Shown in pieces: positions 25,345-33,062 of a DNA stretch of 43,529 nt. The notes below the pieces were generated by a model that had not been told where the DNA came from, did not search any database, and worked only from the letters and a program-made list of their open reading frames with translations. The translations under genes were made by a program, and so were the position numbers. Location: positions 1 to 43,529 of the forward strand of contig JAFLCB010000018.1 in NCBI GenBank assembly GCA_017302795.1. The letters are read 5' to 3'. The stretch is from Deltaproteobacteria bacterium. GTDB taxonomy: Bacteria; Bdellovibrionota; Bdellovibrionia; Bdellovibrionales; JAMPXM01. Numbering within the stretch: the first letter of the stretch is position 1; each line of letters opens with the position of its first letter.

Positions 25345-26022
25345 TTAGTTAGCCAACGAACAGCTGTAAGTTGGCAGGCTGCCCGGTACAACCAACGTCG
25401 ATTTTTCGCAGACTAAACCGCCGACAGATTTGCGAGTTTTCGAAGCGCCAGCGATACCCGGATTCAAAACTTCTTCTTCCACATTCAACGCTTCATAAAT
25501 AGCACCGTCGTCGCGTGATGGCTGTGCCTTGTCGTAGGCAAGAAATCTAACTGGATTTCCACTAAGACTATCAACATTGACAGTTAGAACATGTAATCCA
25601 AGAAGCATATCTTCACACGTTCGCAACGTGCTATCTGTCAGCGAAATTTCAGTCAGCATGCCGCCAGCTGGGCGAAGATCCTGACGAGCTTCATAGATTT
25701 TGCTGTTACAAACATCCGTCGACACTTTATACGGAAGTTCAAAACTGCTAACTAAGGCTGAAGCAGCCATGCAACGGGGACCACCGCTGCCCGAGTACTG
25801 ACCGCAAATATCATTGACGACAGTAACTTTGATTTTTTTTGTCCGACTGTTGGTTTCAACAATCGCGACATAAGTTGACTCTAAGGAACCGTTCATTTCC
25901 ACATGATTTAGAACATGACTCGTCGTTGCGCCCTGCGACACAGCGCCCGTAAATAAAACGATCGAAACCATCATTGACGATAGAACAAGTGACCCAACAG
26001 TTGACCTAGAAAACAGCTTCAT
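25345..26022 (-). CDS. Exported protein of unknown function (225 aa)
   Basis: The start is set at the ATG at 26022 because it follows a good ribosome-binding site (AAAGGGG, seven bases upstream) and opens a signal peptide (LFSRSTVGSLVLSSMMVSIV...VSQGA). The longer frame back to 26151 adds an unlikely leader. The mature protein is beta-rich with six to seven cysteines (NDICGQYSG, GPRCMAAS, STDVCNSK, RTCEDMLL, GLVCEKST, TYSCSLAN), consistent with disulfide bonding outside the cytoplasm. No family is recognised. It is transcribed alone and ends about 290 bases before a strong terminator on its own strand. Confidence 0.75.
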   Translation of the reverse strand: MKLFSRSTVGSLVLSSMMVSIVLFTGAVSQGATTSHVLNHVEMNGSLESTYVAIVETNSRTKKIKVTVVNDICGQYSGSGGPRCMAASALVSSFELPYKVSTDVCNSKIYEARQDLRPAGGMLTEISLTDSTLRTCEDMLLGLHVLTVNVDSLSGNPVRFLAYDKAQPSRDDGAIYEALNVEEEVLNPGIAGASKTRKSVGGLVCEKSTLVVPGSLPTYSCSLAN

Positions 26023-26300
26023 TTGAATACCCCTTTTATATTTTTTGAATCTCGGTATTAAAAAAACGCCTGCCGCACGTTCGCATATCAACAGCCGTGC
26101 CAGGTCTGTTATTTCCATATAAACAGATGGAGTCGAAACAGCGCCATCCAACGTTCAAAACAACTCAAAAGAGTGGTTCCAGAACCGACGCCAGGACTCT
26201 TCTTGGACCATTAGTTTGGAACCACAGTTGGCTTTGAAACAGTGTCTATAAATTGGTATCCCAAGCGACGTTACAGATCGTGTCAGATTACTTCGGCTAG

Positions 26301-26477
26301 CCGGTTGTTCAAAACTTCGACGAGGTGACGTCTTGTGGGCGAAATCCCGATAATGACTTTCGTATTTTCAACTCTGTTGGCGACACCATGCTAGAAAACT
26401 ACGAGGGAACCCTCTGCAATCAAGACGACGCACCAATACTACCAGCGAAACGCCAGCGGCGGCCGCAATCAGATTAA
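26301..26477 (+). pseudogene. Possible coding remnant in the 26.15-26.56 kb gap
   Basis: The gap 26152-26562 holds no intact gene. One plus-strand frame (58 codons, no start, preceded in frame by TAG at 26298) reads like protein: VVQNFDEVTSCGRNPDNDFR, then IFNSVGDTMLENYEGTLCNQ and DDAPILPAKRQ. A second frame takes over with GGRNQIKLEIDSSVTGASHR up to 26543. The pattern suggests a decayed secreted-protein gene with frame damage, but no family match is possible by eye and the call is weak. Confidence 0.3.
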
Positions 26478-26562
26478 ACTCGAAATCGATTCGAGCGTGA
26501 CGGGCGCATCACACCGCAAAGAAAAGTTCAGGCACCTTAATCATTGAACGACACCAATCCCG

Positions 26563-27597
26563 CTATTCTACAGCAGCTGATTGATCGAGCACGGTGAAAA
26601 TGAAATTCAGGGCCCTCTCCAATTCCGACCGAACGCTTGGAACATCCTCTTTGAGTCGAATCGGAAGTTGATCCGACTGCAGTTTTTGAAAGTAGCTTTC
26701 TAGCTTTGGGCGAAGGCCTACTAACTCAAGTAAATGAGGATTATTGGACTTTTTTAAATCTCGCACACTTGACGTTTCGAGCAACTTCTTAAGTTCTGCT
26801 GCGCGACCTAATATAAACAATCGGCGGTCGTTTTCTTTCGCCTGCTTAACGTCACGGCGCAGGTCTCGGCTATCATTCCCCGTCTTTTCGCGAACCTCCT
26901 GCACAGTAGGATCCCCTTGCGGATTTTCATTGGTAAATTCCCAAATTGCAGTACCGACAATGGCAGAGGCCGAAACAGCTGAAAGAGCCGCGCCGGCTTT
27001 GACAATTCCTAAGGCTTTGAACGCCCAGCCGAAGACGCCGCCAGTCGCAACGATGAATACGCCGTCACTCGTAAACTGCAATTCTCGAATCTTTTGTCTG
27101 ACAACAGGCCGGAAGTCGAATTTTTCTTGTTCGGAGATCACCCGTAACCGCTCGAAGAACTGGTGCGAATTCAACAGAGCCAACGAATACGCATCACGAG
27201 AAAGTATCAACGCTTCATTTTCACCGAGAGGGTCACTTATCGACATCAGGTTTGAACCAAAAAGTTTGAACCACGCGGCTACTGACGTACGTACCTTTTC
27301 ATCTAAAAGCAAGCCACGACTAAACAAGCTCTTTTGGCGTTCAAGCTCAAAAGGGCTTAACCATTTACCTGGCGTTAAGTCAGCGCCACCGCGGTGAAGG
27401 TAGACGTAGACCGCAGCGAGTTTGTCGGCGATTTCTGCACCTTGTGAATCGACTTGAATCGCAAAAAGTTGCTTTCGCGAATCGATCGAAAGCTGACTTT
27501 CTAGATGTTTCTCGCTCAGATCAGCAAAGGCTATTGGAGCGACCAAAAGAGTCACTCCCAACACCGCCATCGATAAAACGTCCCGACACGACCGCAT
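26563..27597 (-). CDS. Exported protein with internal hydrophobic segment (344 aa)
   Basis: The signal peptide occupies residues 1-26 (VLSMAVLGVTLLVAPIAFA-DL). The mature protein is mostly helical, with one strongly hydrophobic Gly/Ala stretch (about 178-216, IVATGGVFGWAFKALGIVKAG and SAVSASAIVGTAIWEF). This is long enough for one or two membrane helices. A highly charged segment follows (EVREKTGNDSRDLRRDVKQA). No family is recognised. It follows the next gene upstream by nine bases and therefore shares its transcript. With that neighbour, which has a similar hydrophobic hairpin, it may form a small envelope complex. Confidence 0.7.
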   Translation of the reverse strand: MRSCRDVLSMAVLGVTLLVAPIAFADLSEKHLESQLSIDSRKQLFAIQVDSQGAEIADKLAAVYVYLHRGGADLTPGKWLSPFELERQKSLFSRGLLLDEKVRTSVAAWFKLFGSNLMSISDPLGENEALILSRDAYSLALLNSHQFFERLRVISEQEKFDFRPVVRQKIRELQFTSDGVFIVATGGVFGWAFKALGIVKAGAALSAVSASAIVGTAIWEFTNENPQGDPTVQEVREKTGNDSRDLRRDVKQAKENDRRLFILGRAAELKKLLETSSVRDLKKSNNPHLLELVGLRPKLESYFQKLQSDQLPIRLKEDVPSVRSELERALNFIFTVLDQSAAVE

Positions 27598-27606
27598 TCT
27601 AATCTA

Positions 27607-28296
27607 TCAATCGATTTTAAAGAGTTCTTCAGCCGCACGAGGAGCTGCCGCCCGCGGCGCCAATCCTAGCATCTGTCTCGCTTGTTCCGAAAGCTGGGCG
27701 TCGACAATGGCAAGATCGGCTTCCGTTGCCTTGAAGATGTCCTGATAGTCCTCTTGATTGAGGAATAATACCGGAGCAGCCTCTCGCCAGAAATAGTACA
27801 CTGCGCCACCAATGGCTACGGTCTTAGCCGCTGGAAGACCAGCAGCGCGAATACGTGCCATTATTTTACCGACGCGACCTTTTGCATTGTATTGCTCAGG
27901 ATTCACAACAGATCTAATGTTCCTCTGGCCAGCATAAAGGCTTCGGCCGTTGAGATAAGTTTTGTAAAGTCCGTAGCCTGTCGCACCTAACTCAATACCT
28001 ATGACGCCTGACTGAGCTAGCATCTGAGCCGTCGGATCCGAAATTCCGTTCAATGACGCTCCTGTGCTAGTCGCAAATTTCAATTGGATCATCATCATTG
28101 AAAGACGAAGGTAGTCAGCCATGAGGGTAGCCATGCGGATGTCTTGTTGAGCCTTTACTACGTCGACCGTTTGACCCGCTAAGGCTGAGGCATCAGAAGC
28201 CAAATCGGCAACCTGTTGTTCCGAGGTAGGATTGGCATAACTCATACTTGTAACAAGAGTAGCTGCTAGGAAAATACTAGATGTGCGACGGAACAT
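27607..28296 (-). CDS. Exported protein with Ala/Gly-rich hydrophobic hairpin (229 aa)
   Basis: The signal peptide is about residues 1-21 (SSIFLAATLVTSMSYA-NP). The mature protein has a helical N-terminal part (VVKAQQDIRMATLMADYLRL), two hydrophobic segments (GVIGIELGATGYGLYKTYL and LPAAKTVAIGGAVYYFWREA) and an acidic tail. No cysteine or catalytic motif is seen and the family is not recognised. It lies nine bases upstream of the 344-aa gene and about 190 bases downstream of the metallopeptidase gene on the same strand, so all may belong to one cluster. Confidence 0.7.
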   Translation of the reverse strand: MFRRTSSIFLAATLVTSMSYANPTSEQQVADLASDASALAGQTVDVVKAQQDIRMATLMADYLRLSMMMIQLKFATSTGASLNGISDPTAQMLAQSGVIGIELGATGYGLYKTYLNGRSLYAGQRNIRSVVNPEQYNAKGRVGKIMARIRAAGLPAAKTVAIGGAVYYFWREAAPVLFLNQEDYQDIFKATEADLAIVDAQLSEQARQMLGLAPRAAAPRAAEELFKID

Positions 28297-28482
28297 AGAA
28301 ACCTGCCATTATTAAAAGTTGTGCGTAGTTGGGGGCAAACGAAGCACTAGCCATGCCGTCGCTCCGCCTTGAGATTCTTTGGATTAGTGATTTCAGGAGG
28401 GAACTACGTACAATTTTTTAAAAGTACATGGCCTCAAATAGGCACTGACAAATGTTTTTACAGGCAGGAAATTTTTCTCCGC

Positions 28483-31203
28483 CTACTGATCTTGCCGCCT
28501 TTTTAACAATTCGACTTCCGTTTGCCAGACTACAAACTTCTTTTGTGCCTCGACGTAATATCCAACTTCAAGTTGATCTGCCATGATTGCAGCCCGTTCT
28601 TTGGCGTCGTAGTACTCAGCCGTTCCCATCACTTTCGTGAATCCAAACACGATGGACTTTTCTGATGCGGTCCAAATAAACCGGCCAGCATATCTTCCAT
28701 TGAGACAGATTTCAAAAAATGAATGACTTACCTGATCCGTACTCCAAGTTGAAAAGTCTTTTGCTCTGTCGCCCAACATCTGTCGAATTTTTCCGAGGCA
28801 TAAGGGAAAGTCTAGCTGGGTCGTCTGAAATTTATCAAATCGCGAAGTAAAGGAAAACGCATTCGGATCCAGTTTGTTCAGATCTGCAAAAAGTCGTCGC
28901 ACACGAGATCGCTGCTGGGCTCCGATTTCGTTCCTATAGGCGGCTGTTTCCTCGAGGTTGGAACGACAGATCGACTGATGACGCTTCATAATCTTTTCTG
29001 TGCTCGATAAAAAACTCGCTGCCAATTTTGATTCAACCGCTTTGGAAACCGCAGTTTGCATCGTGGCAAGACATGTCGTTAATTGCTGAGCAATGGGAAG
29101 CGCCGGGAAATTTCCCTTCTTGAAAGCGTCTTGTAAATCGATACGTTGGGACTCATCGATTTGATTTAACACCTTCTCCTGAGATTCAATGCCGGAAACA
29201 GCAAGAGCGTTCATCCGTGTAATCAAAACGTCTCGTGCAAAAGTGGCCGAAAGTTTCGTCACGGTTTCATCAGCATTGCCTGTAGTTACACCAAACGTTT
29301 TGGCAATTTCTGGAACAATTCGCCGCCCGATTTCGTCGGAAATTTTCGAAATCCAATTTGCCAGACAAGGTTTCACAGACGGACGAAGAAAGGCGTGCTG
29401 AAAAGTTAACTGAGGATCTACGATCCCGTCGGCATTGAACGACTGAGGATTCACGCAAGTGTCCCAACCGCTTCCCGTCAAGCGTTCAACTAATTCTGGC
29501 GAAAGAAGCGCCACTAACCGATCCCGAAACGCCTTTTGGTGAATCTCGAAGGCATTCGCACGTTGGTGCCACTGAAGTTCGAAGGCAGAGTTGTAGGATT
29601 TAATTCCTTCGTAGAGTCCAAGATTTTCGTTAAAGACCTTTACCAAAAGTAAATCGTACGCTGCTTTCTGATTTTCCTCGATCGCTGCATACAGGAATAG
29701 GCGCTTTGCATTGAGCTGTTCAGTCATTTTGATCCGAGCAATTTTCAATTTTTCAATCTCAAGCGTCGTCGATACTGCCAGAGAAACCCGTTCCGAATGA
29801 ACAAGCAGCAGCGTTCCTGCAAGCTGACTATTTGCGGCGGCAGATCCACATCCTCGCCCTTCGAAATTGCCAAATTCAACTTCAGCTTCGATGTCTTTCA
29901 CAAGCTCTCGCCTTACACAGCTATCTGCATTGGCGAGCATTGCCTCAGCACCATTTGCGTTTCCCCCAGTTGCACAGCGTTCAACTAAATCATCTAGCTT
30001 GAGATCAACAATGGACTTCGCTCTTCTTACCAAGAGCTCATCTTCTGACTTTAATGGAATTTCGAATCCACGGGAAAGAACGATTTCCGAAATAAACTGC
30101 CGCTTAGATTCAATTGGCATTTTGTTAACAGCACCAAAGGAGCCAAAATAATAGGCGAGCGAATCAGCGAAGTCTTCCTCGGGCGCAGTAGCAGCATAGC
30201 TTCGTACGAAAGCGTCAGGGCCCGCTTTTGATTGCCATTGTCGAACGACCGCACCAGTAGCCTTATCAACAGTTTCACCTACGCTCCAGCCCGAAAGGCT
30301 CCGCCACTTCTCTTGTTGAGAAATATACTGATTGGCCGGTGCAATGTCCTTTATTGCCGTTTTTGTTTCTTCATCGGTGTGTTCCCGCATGAAACCGATA
30401 AAGTCGAAGTGATGCCCCACTTCGTGGGTAAATCCTGTGTGCCAAAAATGATCCGATAGACAATTATCCATGAGGAGAACATGCGACCCCGCATAGGCGA
30501 TTCCGCAGGCGCTATCACCCTTAATCTGCATTCCATGTTCAAATCTCATCATACCTTGTAGATCACGATTTGCGAACATTCGATTATGGCGAGCGCTTAA
30601 ATAAAGGGCCTGCAACGTCAGCCGCTTGATTTCGATTGGCTTAAAAAGAAAGGCGCTAATGTTTCCATCGAGAAGCGCTGGTGGATTAGAAGGTGAAATC
30701 GGACCGAGAGACGGAACTGCACTTAAAACTGAATCGGTCACAAGAAAAAAGATATACGCCATTTCAGCCAAATCTTTGTCCTTGTAAAGCCGAGAATAGA
30801 TACACGAAACATCGCCACACTCCGCTTTTAGATATTCCGGGTGGATGAACCGAGCAGCACGACTTCGAAATCGCGCCAAGATCTTTTCTTTTGAACCCCG
30901 TACTTCCTTTGGCATGACGTAGGAATTGAATTCTTGCCAGGCAATCTCTTTCGCGCGGTAATCATTTTCAACTCGATTTTGAAGACAAGCATCGCGAAAA
31001 TGTGGCGGAAATTGTTCTTGATCAGATTGCGCAGACGGAGACCGACCAACCGCAGACGAATCAATTAAGAGTTCCGTCAGTGTCGCTGCGTTTTTTATAG
31101 GTTTAGAAACCAAGCCAAGAAAGATGAATAGAATTGCGAGTGCACCAACCGCGAGCGGATGCTTGCGAATGAGAAGTCGACTAATGCGCATGTCTTTGCT
31201 CAC
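28483..31203 (-). CDS. Membrane-anchored zinc metallopeptidase-like protein (906 aa)
   Basis: A short basic N-terminus and a hydrophobic segment (about 15-33) suggest an inner-membrane signal anchor with the rest outside. A zinc-peptidase motif HEVGHHFDFIGF (His260, Glu261, His264) is followed about 80 residues later by APEEDFADSLAYYFGSF, whose Glu342 or Glu343 suits the third zinc ligand of gluzincin-type peptidases. Residues 65-250 form a cysteine-containing prodomain or substrate domain (AECGDVSCIYS, GDSACGIAY). The C-terminal about 500 residues are long charged helices with scattered cysteines. The substrate is unknown. The gene overlaps a small lipoprotein gene upstream, and two exported proteins are encoded downstream. 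Confidence 0.75.
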   Translation of the reverse strand: MSKDMRISRLLIRKHPLAVGALAILFIFLGLVSKPIKNAATLTELLIDSSAVGRSPSAQSDQEQFPPHFRDACLQNRVENDYRAKEIAWQEFNSYVMPKEVRGSKEKILARFRSRAARFIHPEYLKAECGDVSCIYSRLYKDKDLAEMAYIFFLVTDSVLSAVPSLGPISPSNPPALLDGNISAFLFKPIEIKRLTLQALYLSARHNRMFANRDLQGMMRFEHGMQIKGDSACGIAYAGSHVLLMDNCLSDHFWHTGFTHEVGHHFDFIGFMREHTDEETKTAIKDIAPANQYISQQEKWRSLSGWSVGETVDKATGAVVRQWQSKAGPDAFVRSYAATAPEEDFADSLAYYFGSFGAVNKMPIESKRQFISEIVLSRGFEIPLKSEDELLVRRAKSIVDLKLDDLVERCATGGNANGAEAMLANADSCVRRELVKDIEAEVEFGNFEGRGCGSAAANSQLAGTLLLVHSERVSLAVSTTLEIEKLKIARIKMTEQLNAKRLFLYAAIEENQKAAYDLLLVKVFNENLGLYEGIKSYNSAFELQWHQRANAFEIHQKAFRDRLVALLSPELVERLTGSGWDTCVNPQSFNADGIVDPQLTFQHAFLRPSVKPCLANWISKISDEIGRRIVPEIAKTFGVTTGNADETVTKLSATFARDVLITRMNALAVSGIESQEKVLNQIDESQRIDLQDAFKKGNFPALPIAQQLTTCLATMQTAVSKAVESKLAASFLSSTEKIMKRHQSICRSNLEETAAYRNEIGAQQRSRVRRLFADLNKLDPNAFSFTSRFDKFQTTQLDFPLCLGKIRQMLGDRAKDFSTWSTDQVSHSFFEICLNGRYAGRFIWTASEKSIVFGFTKVMGTAEYYDAKERAAIMADQLEVGYYVEAQKKFVVWQTEVELLKRRQDQ

Positions 31204-31657
31204 TTTGCGCTATTCTTTCGACAAGTCCAGTTTCCGAGTTGAATCTCACGCTAAGCCCTTGTTTGGGAATGCGCATGATTTCGTCAGCCATGTGTCCGCA
31301 CTTAGATTGTTCAGCACTAACGACAGAATAACTCCACTTATTTTTCGCAGCTACTTCAAGCCAATAAGCAATTGTCTTTTCCGGCCCCAAGGGTTCGCGA
31401 TGCAAGCCTATAACGATTCCATTTTGCGCCGAATAAGTTTTCGAAGTTGCACCCGGCCCCGTAAATCTTAAAGTTTCATTTGGTTGGTCAGGACTTGGCC
31501 ACTTTTCAACCTTTGAAGCCGATAGTGGGCTTTGCGATAGTTCCTGCGCAATGACCGAATCAAGCTTCGTTTTTCCAAACTCTAATTGGTTCGATTTTTG
31601 ACAACCCACCAATAGGAAAACGGACACAAATAGACGAAAACGGACGTCGAAATACAT
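31181..31657 (-). CDS. Small lipoprotein upstream of the metallopeptidase
   Basis: The start is placed at the ATG at 31657, which gives a compact lipoprotein signal peptide (MYFDVRFRLFVSVFLLVGC, lipobox LVGC); a start at 31702 would add 15 residues. The mature protein is about 140 aa and soluble, with one further Cys (SKCGHMADE), and no family is recognised. It overlaps the start of the metallopeptidase gene by 23 bases, so the two are translationally coupled, which suggests that the lipoprotein assists or regulates the peptidase (inference). Confidence 0.7.
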   Translation of the reverse strand: MYFDVRFRLFVSVFLLVGCQKSNQLEFGKTKLDSVIAQELSQSPLSASKVEKWPSPDQPNETLRFTGPGATSKTYSAQNGIVIGLHREPLGPEKTIAYWLEVAAKNKWSYSVVSAEQSKCGHMADEIMRIPKQGLSVRFNSETGLVERIAQSEQRHAH

Positions 31658-31897
31658 ACGACTATTTCGGAAATGGTCGGCCAATACTTGATTCAATCTC
31701 AACCCGACATACTATTTCTGCAGGTCGATGGTCTAGCTCGAGGGGGTCTAGCCTCAGATTGTATATCTGTCGGCTATTTCGCGACGAAAAGTGACAATTC
31801 ACAGATAGCTTTTTGAGCAATCTCCCAATGTTCGCTTTCCGCCTTGGCCAGAATAATGAATCACATTATCGCGCGATCTAATTTGGAGGATACCCCG

Positions 31898-32314
31898 ATG
31901 AACAAGCAATAAAAAGATAACCTGTCTTTGGTAAATACACTTGTCGGAGTATGCTTAACTTTTTTGAGCGGTCAGTTAAATGCATTAAATGCGTCAGCTA
32001 TGGTTCTTAAGCCCAACAGCAATTCAAGTCCACGGCAAGATCTCTGTGAAAACCTGAAGGACTCCAAGATTACCGGGCACTATGAAGCAAATTCTCAACG
32101 GATGTATCCAAAATTTTTCCGAACGATTTCCGAAAAGTTGCCGCCGGCTACGACTTTGCGATTACGGCCAACTCCAAGAAATCAATACGCCGTTATATTC
32201 CGCACAATCGCGGAAACTACAGGTAATACAAATTCGCAAATTAATACCCAGTGCCGTTTAGCCAGCTATCCAATCGTCAAATGTCAAGCTGGCCGTCTTA
32301 AGCAAAGCAGTTAG
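31898..32314 (+). pseudogene. Small secreted-protein gene with a TAA at codon 5
   Basis: A perfect GGAGGA (31885-31890) seven bases before ATG 31898 marks the true start. The frame reads M-N-K-Q and then TAA (31910-31912), after which the same frame continues without a break as KDNLSLVNTLVGVCLTFLSG and LNALNASA, a normal signal peptide, and about 100 mature residues with three cysteines (DLCENLK, TQCRLAS, VKCQAGR). Apart from re-initiation at the TTG at 31928, the gene should not be translated. A single-base change (for example from AAA, CAA or GAA) explains it. The mature protein is not recognised. Confidence 0.7.
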
Positions 32315-32330
32315 AATTCCAACTGACGAA

Positions 32331-32840
32331 TTAATATTGTTGCATGACGAAATTGAAATCGTTTGTGCCATTGAAATCATCGGTTTGCCAAACACCATCG
32401 ACCACGAATGAGATCTGCTGCCAGTAGACAGTTGTTCCAGCTTGGCCGCTTTCAAAAATAGGAATGCCTGGCAGCAATACGCCACCGGGAGTAGTATAGG
32501 CTGCAAGTTTAACCAAGAGCTTCCCGTTTGCTTTAGTTAGCCGCAATTCTAAAATGTCGAGCTTTACACCGGACGAGTTAACTGATTTTTGCCAATTTTT
32601 AAACAGCACGGTGATATCAGAATTTTCTTTTACATTGCCGCTGGCGACAATAGAAAGGTCTCGAGCAAGCGTGTAAACTGAGCAGCTATAGCATCCATCG
32701 AAAGGCTGTGGCGATGAGAAGTAGTTAAGAGTTAACTCAACTCCCTCTCTGCTTTTCAAATAGATGGAACGATCTTGTGCCTGAGCACCGACTGTCGCGA
32801 TCAGGACTAAAACTAGTGACAGAAGTCGGAAGATAATCAT
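32331..32840 (-). CDS. Exported protein of unknown function (169 aa)
   Basis: The start is the ATG at 32840, preceded by AGGAG with suitable spacing. The signal peptide is about residues 1-21 (FRLLSLVLVLIATVGAQAQ). The mature part is a beta-rich fold of about 150 residues (GVELTLNYFSSPQPFDGCYS, KLDILELRLTKANGKLLVKL, TVYWQQISFVVDGVW) with one Cys pair in FDGCYSCSVY that could form a disulfide or bind a ligand. No family is recognised. It is transcribed alone, convergent with the broken secreted-protein gene. Confidence 0.7.
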   Translation of the reverse strand: MIIFRLLSLVLVLIATVGAQAQDRSIYLKSREGVELTLNYFSSPQPFDGCYSCSVYTLARDLSIVASGNVKENSDITVLFKNWQKSVNSSGVKLDILELRLTKANGKLLVKLAAYTTPGGVLLPGIPIFESGQAGTTVYWQQISFVVDGVWQTDDFNGTNDFNFVMQQY

Positions 32841-33062
32841 CAATTGCTCCTAAATAAATAATTGGTTTTTTATACTCAACAACGACAAGATATTCGCTTT
32901 TTTTTGGAGCTAAAGTCAGTGTTCGCAGGGAGGAGTGAATTTATTTCTGCGTGAGACCGGATTTTTATCTACTTAAAGAGGTCGGACAACACACTGGCAT
33001 CGACAACTGTTCACCCGCACGACGGCGAACGAGCAAATCCCGTGCAGGAAAAACGACGAAAA

